NCBI GenBank assembly: GCA_028875955.1
Contig: JAGWTX010000006.1
Span: forward strand, 1-16,203
DNA length: 16,203 nt
DNA from: Bacteroidota bacterium
GTDB lineage: Bacteria > Bacteroidota > Bacteroidia > Chitinophagales > Chitinophagaceae
Reading direction: 5' to 3'
The position numbers and the translations under genes are program-made. Below the pieces are notes generated by a model that was not told where the DNA came from, searched no databases, and saw only the letters and a program-made list of their open reading frames with translations. Each line of letters opens with the position of its first letter. Position 1 is the first letter of the stretch. This document shows, in pieces, positions 1 through 8,500 of the stretch.

Positions 1-3000
1 GGAATAATTGACTTTCATCCCGGCATTCTGCAAGTGAATCTTGCCAAAAAGATCCGGCGCATTCAGGTTACCGCTGATTTTCAAATCGCCGGTTGCTTTA
101 CCGGATATGTCGGTGAACAGGTCACTGAGAAACATATGCAGAATATCGATCTTGGATTGTGACAATTGTATATTGGTCGTAAAGGAATTCCCCGTCGTGT
201 CTTTGATATTGTAATTACCCTTTGCCGTAAAATGATAGCCCTCATTGGGAGACTCAACCGTAAAAGGTAAATCGCCGGTTTTGTTATCATAAGTGGCATG
301 GATTTTCACCAGCCCAATCGAATCGGTATCCAGACGGAACTGTTCCGCATTTAATTCCGCTATTGCTGTGAAATTGCCTGTCAGGTCATTCAGCTGGATG
401 GAGCCGGTTGTCAATCCCTCCAATCTGGGTTTTTTGAAGAAGATCGAACTCAGGTCACCCAAAACCACATCCTGCAAACTGACTTTCAGGTTGTTTGCCT
501 TACTGCCATTTACCGGGGGAGGGGATGTGATGGCGATTTCCTGGTAACCCTGTGTAAACCGGACTTTTTTAGCCTGCACCAGGTTGGTTCTGAATAGCAA
601 TTCCCCTTCATCCTCAATGGTCCATTTTTTATCATTCAAAACAAAACTGGAAGGTTTGAAAATGATCCTGGCACCATCATTCAGGGTATATACTTCTGCA
701 TGCAGTTCCGCATCATTCAAGGTATTGTCAGCACTGGTTTTGATAAAAACTACCGAATGGTCATTACTGGAAGTTATATTCAAAATAGAATTCGGGAAAT
801 GCAAACTGTCACTTACCTGAACATTGGAGATACTTCCTTTCAGGGATAATGTGTCCATTTTCCCTGCTCCGGATAGGTCCAGGCCGCTGATGCTGTAATG
901 ATCATATCCACCCAATGGTATGGCAGCATTTACCTGCAGTTGGTTTTTGCGCGTATCCAGGGTTCCGGAGATATTCGCATCATTGAATCCGGAAATCTTT
1001 TTGTCAAACAACTGAAGATAAGGCTCAATATAACCTGACCGGAGTTTAAAGCTGAACACCTGGTTATCGGGGATGGATTTGGGTTGTTTGATATAGGTCG
1101 GATAATAACGTGACAGGAATCCCTGAAAACTGGTGGGAAGGTCCTTGATCGTAAAATTACCCTGTATGGTGGCATCTATCTCGTTGCTGCCCAGATGCAG
1201 GGCCTTGATATTGTTGGCAAAACTGGAACTCAGATTCAGTGAATCAAAATTAAGTTTGGTTTCTCCATTGGTGATATTGCCATTCAGGAATTTGGCCTTA
1301 CCCGAAAAGTTATCAATCGTTGTTCCGGAAAAGTTTACGTCAAGCAGACCCGTAAGTTCAATCGGCGGATTTTTTAAAATATGCAACGGCTTCAGGTTGC
1401 ACTTCACCAGGTCACCCACGATATTAAAACTGGGTAAATCCTTCGACAGATCGATTTCCACAGTACTGGTGAAATCCAGATTCGGGTCGTCAATCTTGAT
1501 TTCCCCGCTGAACGATTTTTTCTGGAAAGTACCCAGTGTAATGATATTCGTAAAATTGTAGTGGTTGTATTCCAATGAGGATACGGTACCTTCAACAGTC
1601 GTCTTCAAACGATCGATATTGAAACTGGTTCCCGTAATCTTTCCTTTGAAATCAACCAGTCCCAGCAGACTGTCATTCAGAAATTTACCAAGGTTAAAAC
1701 GGGTGGTTTCTACACCTCCGGTATAAACAGGATCTCCCTTTGAGGGTAATCTGAGACTTACATCGGTCTTAACACCACCCAGTTGCGTGCTAAATGTTCC
1801 GGCCGTTACAAAGTTTTGAATGGTACCGGAAAAACCGCCTCTGTACAGGATGGTTCCCAATGCAGGAAGATTGGGCGATGTAACTCCCCTGAGTGCCGGA
1901 ATAAAAGTCCCCAGGTCATAATAATTGGTCTGCAAACTGCTATTCGTCAACCGAATCTGAGTGGTATTGATATCGGGGAGGCCTTTCATTTTCAAATTCC
2001 CGATAATGCGTGTTGTGGCACCAATTCTTGCAGATAAATTGGGAACCGAAAAATTTTCAACGGTACCCAGAAAGTTACCGGATAAGACCACTTCCTTTTT
2101 CCAGCTTTTGAGTTCCGGGGCAAAATAGGCGATATCATCACTGCTAACCTTTGCATTGGCAAACCGGGCCTGCATGGTAACCTGACTGTTATAATGCCCA
2201 AAGTCCTTATTGAAATCCTTGAACTTCATTGCATAATAATTGGTCAGTCTGCTCTTATTGGTCTGTAAATCCAGTTTATCCAATTCCAGGATCTGCGGGG
2301 TAAGCCGGAAATGTGTTTTTAGTTTTTTCAGTTCCAATCCGCAACGGTCTTTGACAGACAGGTCCAGGTTGGCCCGTATCGTGTCTTTCAGGAAACTTAC
2401 ATTTTGCAGGGTCCCTGTTAGCTGGCTTAACTGAATATGGCTTCCATCGAAATGTTGCAGGGGTTTGTCAGTGTCACTATCCAGGAACAAACGCCCATTA
2501 TGAATGGTGATATTTTTTACACGGATGCCCATATTCCCTGCGTTGAAATACATGCCGGTATCCTTTTCGGTCTTCGGATGTTTCAATGAGTCGGGTCTTA
2601 ATGCCGGAAAACCCTGTATACCCACAAATGGCCGGTCCAGATCAATGCTGTTGATGGAAAATTGCTGGTTCTTCAGATTTATTTTATCCGCATCAATCAG
2701 CAGGCTGACTGTCTTTACAGTCATCTTTTCACCCACCCAATGATCATTCTTGATCAGACGGAGATTCTTAAAATCCAGTTTTTTCAGATTCAGGTTGATT
2801 CCTCCTCCTTTTTTTGTCGTATCCCCCGAGGAAAAATAATCAACGATATAGGCATAATTCCAAACCGAATCCTTTCGGTTCAGATTAATAATGGCATCTT
2901 CCAGGCCAATGTATTTGAGTTCAACGGAGTCTTTCAGAAAAAACCAGTCCGTTATCCTCAGTTTTAACTGCCCGGCATAAAGCAAAGTGTCTTTTTGCTT

Positions 3001-3243
3001 ATCCCGGATAAGGGTACCATCCAGGTTCAAACGGTTGAATAAGGAGAAATTTACGTTTTTGATCCGCACTTCCGTTCCCAATGCCCTGGACAACTTCTGG
3101 GTAAAGATACCGGCCAGCCAGTTTTGCACCAGGCTGGTCTGAATGGCTATATAAGCCAACAATAATACCGCTAATATGATAAGAAAAGTGCGACGTAATA
3201 TTTTCAGAAAACGATTCAGAAGGTCAGGGGTTTGAATTTGCAA
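1..3243 (-). CDS. TamB/AsmA-like translocation and assembly module protein, N-terminal part (runs off left edge)
   Basis: The minus strand is open from 3330 to the window edge and gives about 1080 residues with no stop. Counted from the TTG at 3243, residues 8-18 are basic, 19-37 form one membrane anchor, and the rest is a periplasmic repeat-rich beta region of the AsmA/TamB type, rich in phrases such as 'NLDGTLIRDKQKDTLLYAG' and 'LSGNFLGTVENFSVPNL'. The conserved C-terminal TamB (DUF490) domain would lie beyond the edge; Bacteroidota members are often about 1500-1700 residues. The family is thought to form long lipid- or protein-transfer bridges between inner and outer membrane. The start is uncertain. 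The first in-frame ATG is at 2724 (residue 174), inside the conserved region. Candidates are GTG 3309, GTG 3261, TTG 3243 and CTG 3219. The CTG gives a natural N-terminus (NRFLKILRRTF) and lies just downstream of a good promoter. Family sure, start unsure. Confidence 0.88.
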   Translation of the reverse strand, partial: MQIQTPDLLNRFLKILRRTFLIILAVLLLAYIAIQTSLVQNWLAGIFTQKLSRALGTEVRIKNVNFSLFNRLNLDGTLIRDKQKDTLLYAGQLKLRITDWFFLKDSVELKYIGLEDAIINLNRKDSVWNYAYIVDYFSSGDTTKKGGGINLNLKKLDFKNLRLIKNDHWVGEKMTVKTVSLLIDADKINLKNQQFSINSIDLDRPFVGIQGFPALRPDSLKHPKTEKDTGMYFNAGNMGIRVKNITIHNGRLFLDSDTDKPLQHFDGSHIQLSQLTGTLQNVSFLKDTIRANLDLSVKDRCGLELKKLKTHFRLTPQILELDKLDLQTNKSRLTNYYAMKFKDFNKDFGHYNSQVTMQARFANAKVSSDDIAYFAPELKSWKKEVVLSGNFLGTVENFSVPNLSARIGATTRIIGNLKMKGLPDINTTQIRLTNSSLQTNYYDLGTFIPALRGVTSPNLPALGTILYRGGFSGTIQNFVTAGTFSTQLGGVKTDVSLRLPSKGDPVYTGGVETTRFNLGKFLNDSLLGLVDFKGKITGTSFNIDRLKTTVEGTVSSLEYNHYNFTNIITLGTFQKKSFSGEIKIDDPNLDFTSTVEIDLSKDLPSFNIVGDLVKCNLKPLHILKNPPIELTGLLDVNFSGTTIDNFSGKAKFLNGNITNGETKLNFDSLNLSSSFANNIKALHLGSNEIDATIQGNFTIKDLPTSFQGFLSRYYPTYIKQPKSIPDNQVFSFKLRSGYIEPYLQLFDKKISGFNDANISGTLDTRKNQLQVNAAIPLGGYDHYSISGLDLSGAGKMDTLSLKGSISNVQVSDSLHFPNSILNITSSNDHSVVFIKTSADNTLNDAELHAEVYTLNDGARIIFKPSSFVLNDKKWTIEDEGELLFRTNLVQAKKVRFTQGYQEIAITSPPPVNGSKANNLKVSLQDVVLGDLSSIFFKKPRLEGLTTGSIQLNDLTGNFTAIAELNAEQFRLDTDSIGLVKIHATYDNKTGDLPFTVESPNEGYHFTAKGNYNIKDTTGNSFTTNIQLSQSKIDILHMFLSDLFTDISGKATGDLKISGNLNAPDLFGKIHLQNAGMKVNYS

Positions 3244-3269
3244 AAATAAGTAATATATCACAAGGCAAA
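3241..3269 (-). promoter_or_regulatory. Bacteroidota-type promoter for the TamB-like gene
   Basis: Read on the minus strand, TTTG (3269-3266) is followed after 17 bases by TATTTTTG (3248-3241). This matches the Bacteroidota primary sigma pattern TTTG-N17-23-TAnnTTTG. Transcription would begin near 3236, so the TTG at 3243 would lie inside the promoter and translation would have to start downstream, for example at CTG 3219. Confidence 0.55.
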
Positions 3270-3338
3270 CACAATGCCAAAGAACTGCTTTTGGGCTAAT
3301 TCGTTTCACATTACCAGGAATGGGGGGATTTCAGCTTT

Positions 3339-3370
3339 TTTGGGCTTGTCCGGGACAATCCCTTACTTTG
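3339..3370 (+). promoter_or_regulatory. Probable promoter of the small lipoprotein gene
   Basis: TTTG at 3339-3342 is followed by a 20-base spacer and TTACTTTG at 3363-3370, one mismatch from TAnnTTTG. The predicted start near 3375 gives a leader of about 43 bases before the ATG at 3418. The spacer is occupied by a dyad listed separately. Confidence 0.42.
3342..3362. repeat. 21-bp hyphenated palindrome in the promoter spacer
   Basis: The outer arms are GGG (3342-3344) and CCC (3360-3362). Inside a single C/T mismatch pair lie TTGTCC (3346-3351) and GGACAA (3353-3358) around a central G. Nine of ten base pairs are self-complementary. It overlaps the G of the -33 box and abuts the -7 box of the plus-strand promoter, which is the usual place for a repressor operator. 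No regulator can be assigned from sequence. Confidence 0.6.
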
Positions 3371-3417
3371 TTTTTTGATAGATTCAAAAAATGCGATCAT
3401 CCATTTAACCTTTGACC

Positions 3418-3714
3418 ATGAAAAAAGTGCTGTTTTGTCTTTTCCTGACTTTAATTCTCGGTTGTCAGAAGAAACCAAAAGTTTCTGAAGTGCGAAAGCA
3501 TTTATCAAAGGCAATGACCCATTTTTTGTATGCGTCTGTTAATAACGACTCTTCCCGGGTAAAATTCCTGGTGAAAGATGTGATTTATTTTGAAGAAGCT
3601 GATTTTTTCGAGTGTGAGTTTACCGTTGATATGAAGCAAAACGGAAAAGATACTACCGGGATTATGAAAGCTCGGATAAACAAAGATTTTACCCAGGTGT
3701 CCCGCAAGTTGTGA
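3418..3714 (+). CDS. Small orphan lipoprotein, function unknown
   Basis: This gene encodes 98 residues. The ATG at 3418 was chosen because the protein then begins MKKVLFCLFLTLILGC, a standard type II signal peptide with lipobox LILGC. A TTG six bases upstream is in frame but adds only two residues. Mature Cys16 is followed by QKKPK, which is basic and lacks the acidic surface-export signal of Bacteroidota, so the protein probably stays on the periplasmic side of a membrane. The remaining 80 residues are mixed and soluble, with hydrophobic/acidic stretches such as VIYFEEADFFECEFTV that suggest beta structure. I do not recognise a family. The gene is divergent from the TamB-like gene and convergent with the AraC gene, whose stop codon is 15 bases away. 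No operon partner is visible. Confidence 0.72.
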   Translation: MKKVLFCLFLTLILGCQKKPKVSEVRKHLSKAMTHFLYASVNNDSSRVKFLVKDVIYFEEADFFECEFTVDMKQNGKDTTGIMKARINKDFTQVSRKL

Positions 3715-3729
3715 TTAAAATGTATGCTT

Positions 3730-4605
3730 TCAGATAAAATATTGGGTTTCAGAAAAGTAAACTTTTTTGAATTCTTTGGGTGTATAACCTTTTCTCTTTT
3801 TGAAGATACGGTTGAAATTCGAAATATTATTAAAACCGCAGGCATAAGCGATTTCAGAGACAGATAGAGAGGTATTGACTAGCATTTTAGATGCATGACC
3901 TAGTCGGATTTCCGTCAATATATCAATATAAGTACTGCCGGTTTGTTTTTTAAAGAATCTACAGAAAGCTGATTCTGCCATATTGGTTAAACTGGCAACA
4001 TCAGATAAGGTTATGTTGTTTGAATAGTTTTTATTCAAATAATCAATAACCTGATCTACCCTTTCGCTTTTATAACTGCAATAATCAGTATTGTTAAACG
4101 ACGAGGAGGATAAAATCTCATAATTGGTGGCTGTCGATAGTTCGTGAAGTATGGTTAAAAAATCGATGACTGCACTAAACCCATCGCTGTTATAGAGGCG
4201 CATGATTTTATAAGACATTAAAGAGCTGGTGTTAGAGGAGAACAGGACTCCTCTTGAAGCATTTTCCAGCATGGTTTTAATGGGTAAAAGCCGGCTTCTG
4301 GTTAGAAATTTATCGTCAAAAAGGTCTTTATGGAAGTGGATAGTAACTTCAGTGGCTTCGTAACTTTTGCATTTATGGATTTGCCAGGTATGTGGCAGTA
4401 TTGGGCTAAGTAGTACTAATTCATAGTTTTCTGTTTCTCCAATATGATCTCCGACAATTCTTTTTAACCCTTTTGCATTTTTTATAAATGTTAATTCAAA
4501 ACAATCATGATGATGGATGGGTAGAATAAACTCACTCTTTATCTGAGAGGAAACGGTAAAGCAGTTGCTTTCCGAAAGCGGGCATATCTCAATGGAATGT
4601 TTCAT
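3730..4605 (-). CDS. AraC-family transcriptional regulator with N-terminal cupin domain
   Basis: This gene encodes 291 residues, the usual length for AraC regulators that have a sensor domain. Residues about 15-95 look like a cupin ligand-binding fold, with HHHD at 31-34 and PHTW at 71-74. Residues about 182-283 are the AraC DNA-binding domain: the first helix-turn-helix spans about 198-219 (ITLSDVASLTNMAESAFCRF) and the second about 248-270 (SVSEIAYACGFNNISNFNRI), followed by the family signature GYTPKEFKKVY. It would bind DNA in the cytoplasm and respond to a small molecule, often a sugar. The ligand is unknown. It lies about 900 bases from susC, the nearest nutrient-uptake operon, and may control it; this is inference from position. 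Its DNA is more AT-rich by eye than the TamB-like gene. Confidence 0.93.
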   Translation of the reverse strand: MKHSIEICPLSESNCFTVSSQIKSEFILPIHHHDCFELTFIKNAKGLKRIVGDHIGETENYELVLLSPILPHTWQIHKCKSYEATEVTIHFHKDLFDDKFLTRSRLLPIKTMLENASRGVLFSSNTSSLMSYKIMRLYNSDGFSAVIDFLTILHELSTATNYEILSSSSFNNTDYCSYKSERVDQVIDYLNKNYSNNITLSDVASLTNMAESAFCRFFKKQTGSTYIDILTEIRLGHASKMLVNTSLSVSEIAYACGFNNISNFNRIFKKRKGYTPKEFKKVYFSETQYFI

Positions 4606-4809
4606 TTGTAGGAATTGGATTTTTAAAATGACAAACCATTACAAGGTGGATTTCTGTGGGATAATATATAATTTTTAGTATCTCGTTTTTTGGGATATGA
4701 GCCTTTTTTAGCTTATTGGATACCTGGGTATTCCATTCAGCTAAAAACAGTTACATCATTTTTTTATCTGCTTCTCACGATCACAACCAATCATACCATA
4801 CGCCATTGT
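4606..4809. other. Intergenic region between the AraC and DUF1573 genes
   Basis: These 204 AT-rich bases lie upstream of the AraC start and downstream of the DUF1573 stop. They hold the inverted repeat at 4705-4747. I see no convincing TAnnTTTG promoter box for the AraC gene and no classical terminator with a T-tract after the DUF1573 gene. Confidence 0.5.
4705..4747. repeat. Long imperfect inverted repeat in the AraC upstream region
   Basis: The outer arms TTTTTAGCT (4705-4713) and AGCTAAAAA (4739-4747) are perfect complements of nine bases. Inside, TGGA (4717-4720) pairs with TCCA (4732-4735) and TACC (4721-4724) with GGTA (4727-4730), with one extra T at 4731 and an unmatched triplet on each side. 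In RNA the innermost C-G pair would open, giving a loop of four. On neither strand do T residues follow the stem, so it is not a standard terminator. It could be an operator or an mRNA-end hairpin. Confidence 0.55.
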
Positions 4810-5274
4810 TCAATATATTCCAGATAGCGTTTTATGTCCGGTTACTTCAGCTTTGTATCTTAAAAGTCGGTTTGGCGGGTTGGTATTCATGGTAACCAAT
4901 AATCCCTTATATACTGTTCCGACAATTGATTTCCGGGTATCATATACGGCAAGGATGGTTCCTTTGGCACCAGGTGCAATAGCCTCTTGTAAAGGGATAA
5001 CCCTTGTGCAACTGCAACTGGAGATGCATTTTGTTACGAGTACTGGCTGGTTTCCGGTATTGATAAATTGGAAACGGATAAGTACCGTATCACCCATGGG
5101 AATCTTACCTAAATCTACCAGGGAATCAATCCATTTTATTGATGTAACAGGTTGATTATCATTATTTTTTACTGTAGATGGGGGGACTTTTTCAATAGCT
5201 CCGTTCCTGCAACCCAATACAGCCATCAAAAACAATACTATCGGTATGCGATATCGAATTGTTAAAGATACCAT
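4810..5274 (-). CDS. DUF1573 domain lipoprotein
   Basis: This gene encodes 154 residues. The N-terminus is a lipoprotein signal peptide with hydrophobic core IPIVLFLMAVLGC, lipidated at Cys22. After a linker rich in Pro, Asn and Gln, residues about 47-146 match the DUF1573 pattern: DLGKIPMGDTV (54-64), FINTGNQPVLV (70-80), the cysteine-bearing CISSCSCT (83-90, family usually SCGCT), IAPGAKG (99-105), and a closing strand RYKAEVTG. The domain is predicted to be an immunoglobulin-like beta sandwich. Its biochemical role is unknown, and in Bacteroidota it is common in envelope lipoproteins. No acidic residues follow Cys22, which suggests a periplasm-facing protein. The gene is divergent from susC with 237 bases between the start codons, and it could share control with it. 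Confidence 0.88.
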   Translation of the reverse strand: MVSLTIRYRIPIVLFLMAVLGCRNGAIEKVPPSTVKNNDNQPVTSIKWIDSLVDLGKIPMGDTVLIRFQFINTGNQPVLVTKCISSCSCTRVIPLQEAIAPGAKGTILAVYDTRKSIVGTVYKGLLVTMNTNPPNRLLRYKAEVTGHKTLSGIY

Positions 5275-5381
5275 GTGAAATTTGTATTAATATTTCAAAG
5301 TAATGATTTTTTTTTATTCATCAGCGAAATCGTTTTCATAGTTCATTATCAATCTATAGCATATGATAAAATTGTATCTAT

Positions 5382-5400
5382 ATGTGTATTTTTCACACAT
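5382..5400. repeat. Inverted repeat upstream of susC, operator candidate
   Basis: ATGTGT (5382-5387) and ACACAT (5395-5400) are perfect inverted copies separated by ATTTTTC. The core TGTG...CACA resembles a CRP/FNR-type site but is one base shorter than the classical spacing. It lies 112 bases before the susC start codon. Confidence 0.4.
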
Positions 5401-5424
5401 TAGAATTGTATAAATAATACCAGT

Positions 5425-5450
5425 AACTGTTAAAAAAGGATAAACGGTTA
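5425..5450 (+). repeat. Two near-identical octamers upstream of susC
   Basis: AACTGTTA (5425-5432) recurs as AACGGTTA (5443-5450), starting 18 bases later with one mismatch. The first copy with its preceding T is the palindrome TAACTGTTA. Tandem direct half-sites roughly two helical turns apart are typical of AraC-type activator binding. In AT-rich DNA such short repeats can arise by chance. Confidence 0.3.
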
Positions 5451-5511
5451 GCATTTATTAGTGATAATTTAGTATTCGCTACATTATACTTAACATTCTA
5501 ACCAAATTGCT

Positions 5512-8500
5512 ATGCCAACGAAAGCTTATTCGTTTGTAAGGACCAGTATCCTTACCCTTTTATTACTTTTTTTTAGTTTTCATGTTTTTGCCCAAAAAAC
5601 GGTCTCCGGAAAAGTTAACAGTAAATCTACTGGGGAGCCGATAGCCGGAGCAACTATTCAGGTAAAAGGGACCACCATTGTTGCTTTAACCAATAATGAG
5701 GGCCTGTTTACCATTAGTACGCCTAACGCTTCAAGTGTTTTGGTGGTTTCTGTTGTCGGGTATGCACCCATCGAACAGCCACTGAATGGTAAGTCGGCTT
5801 TTACCTTTTCAATGGTAGAAACCACCAGTCAACTTGATGAAATTCTGGTAACCGGTTATTCAGCCCAAAGGAAAAAGGATATTACAGGTTCAGTATCCGT
5901 TGTTAATGTGAAAGATCTGAAGGCGGTTCCTGCAGGAAGTCCCGAGCAAATGTTGCAGGGGCGTGCTTCCGGGCTTAACGTAATTACTTCCGGACAACCG
6001 GGATCCGGCAGTAATATCCGTATTCGGGGTATTACTTCATTTGGTAATGTAGATCCGCTGGTTATTGTGGATGGGGTTCAGGGAAGTTTAACAAACCTGA
6101 ATGCTTCTGAAATTGAATCCATCCAAGTTTTAAAGGATGCAGGTGCAGCCTCTATTTATGGGGTACGAGGATCCAATGGTGTAATTGTCGTTACAACAAA
6201 AAGGGGGAGGGGTAGATCTACTGTTACCTATGACGCATATGTCGGTACACAAAGACCCGCTGGTGGAAACCCTTTCAACTTGTTAGGTACTCAGGGAATG
6301 GCTGATCTTACCTGGCTTGCTTTAAAGAATTCCGGTCAGACGCTGTCTCATCCACAATATGGAAGTGGTGCCAGCCCGGTGATTCCTGATTATATAAATA
6401 ACGGAGGAAATGCTGGTATTTCTGGTACTATTTCTGCTGCAGATCTTGCCAAATACAATATCACAGATTTTAATAAACAAATCTATCAGATTGTAGCAGC
6501 CAATAAAACAGGAACCGATTGGTTTCATGAGATTTTTTCACCAGCCATGATCCAAAGCCATACGATTACAGCAAGTGGCGGAAATGAAAAAAATACGTAT
6601 TTGTTTTCCTTGAACTATTTCAATCAGCAGGGTACTCTTTTGGGAACCTATCTGAAAAGATATTCTGCCAGGATCAATACTACCTATAATATCACCAAGA
6701 ATATACGTGTGGGAGAAAACCTGTATGTATTTAACAGAGACAATCCGCAGGTGGCGAACCAAAGTGAAGGTAATGCCATCTCTATGGCATACCGTGAGCA
6801 GCCCATCATCCCGGTTTATGATATCAATGGCGGTTTTGCTGGAACCGCGGCAAAAGGTCTGGGTAATGCCCAGAACCCGGTTGCCAACCAGGTAAGAACC
6901 TTTGATAACAAAGGCAATTCATGGAACATTCAGGGTAATATGTATGCGGAAGTTGATTTCCTGAGTCATTTTACAGCGCGTTCATCCTTTGGTGGTACCT
7001 TGGATAACTTCTATTATTATAACTATGGTTACCGCACTTATGAGAATGCAGAGAATAACGGATCCAACTCCTTTAGCGAAAATGCCGGATACAACAGGCA
7101 ATGGACCTGGACAAATACAATAAAATATAGTAATGTATTTGCCGGTAAACATGCGGTAACCCTTTTGGGGGGAGTTGAGGCAGTAGAAGCCTATGGCCGT
7201 GGTGTGGGTGGTGGAGCACTGGGGTACTTTACAGATAATCCGAGTTTCCGTGTATTGAGTACAGGTTCCTCTGGATTTACAAACTATAGTTACGCATATC
7301 AGAATTCCTTGTTCTCCCAATTTGGAAAACTTGACTATGCTTATAATGACAAATATTTACTAAGTGCTACGGTTAGAAGAGACGGATCTTCCCGTTTCGG
7401 ACCTGATAAACGGTATGGTATCTTCCCATCCTTTGCTTTGGGCTGGAGGGTCTCCAATGAAAAATTCATGTCGAATGTTTCCTGGATCAATGACCTGAAA
7501 ATCAGAGGTAGTTGGGGTAAACTGGGTAACCAGGCAAATGTGGATCCTTCCAACGCGTTTAGTCAATTTGGCGGCAGCCCAGGTACCTCCTATTACGATA
7601 TCAATGGAACCAGTACCAGCTCTGTACAGGGATTCCGTGCAACCAGGATTGGTAACCCAAAAACCGGATGGGAGGAAGATATCCTGACCAACTTCGGTTT
7701 CGATGCGCAATTGTTCCACAATAAAATTGATATGACAATTGAGTATTATCAGAAAAAAATAAACGGATTATTGTTTGTAGATCAGGCTCCTGCCACAGTA
7801 GGTGGTGCGGCATTGCCCAATGTTAATATCGGAGATATCCAGAACAAAGGGGTGGATGCTTCTGTGACGTATCATGGCAGCGGTAACAAAGATTTCAAAT
7901 ATGACATCGGTCTGATCTTTACTACCTATAAAAGTAATATCACGAGTATTCCCGGCGATTATTTCGACGCGGGTGGTTCAAGAATCGGAAATTTTGTACG
8001 TAATCAGGTAGGACATCCCATTGGATCCTTCTTTGGATATGAAGTGGTTGGTTTATTCCAGGATGCTGCAGATGTTACGAAATCTGCAACACAGGATGGA
8101 GCCAAACCCGGAAGATTCAAATACAGGGATGCCAACGGAGACGGAAAAATCACCGATGCAGACAGGGTTTATTTTGGAAACCCGAATCCTAAATACACAA
8201 TGGGTGTTAATTTGAATGCCAGCTATCGAAACTGGGATTTCTCAACATTCCTTTATGCTTCTGTTGGAAATGATGTTATCAATTATGTTCGTTACTGGAC
8301 TGATTTCTATCCTTCTTTCCAGGGAGCCAAAAGTATTGATGCCCTGAATAATTCCTGGTTGCCAACACGTACCAATACATCAGTTCCTATAGCTGAGAAT
8401 GATGCCAGCTTTAGCACCAATCAGGTGCCCAATTCCTATTATAAAGAAAACGGTTCTTACCTGAGATGTAAATCCTTGATATTGGGTTATACTATGCCTA

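Larger units (their letters stand above)
5275..5511. promoter_or_regulatory. Divergent control region between DUF1573 and susC
   Basis: This 237-base stretch is very AT-rich. For the DUF1573 gene the minus strand shows TTACTTTG (5303-5296), the same -7-like octamer seen before the small lipoprotein, and gives a leader of about 17 bases; no clear -33 box is seen. For susC I find no TAnnTTTG box, so its promoter may need an activator. The stretch also holds the inverted repeat at 5382-5400 and a pair of TAAC/GTTA-type sites at 5425-5450. No Shine-Dalgarno sequence precedes the ATG at 5512. Confidence 0.5.

Noticed and set aside
1133..1561. 142-codon plus-strand reading frame, and other plus-strand frames at 293-2967
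   Set aside because: They lie opposite the continuous 1080-codon minus-strand TamB-like frame and show no family features; they are shadows of it.
3342..3376. Dyad followed by a T-rich run, read as a plus-strand terminator
   Set aside because: No plus-strand gene lies upstream to terminate, and the flanking TTTG and TTACTTTG boxes fit a promoter with an operator better.
5307..5316. Run of T bases upstream of the DUF1573 gene as a phase-variable spacer
   Set aside because: Long A/T runs are common in such AT-rich intergenic DNA, and no complete -33 box is present on either side to give the spacing meaning.
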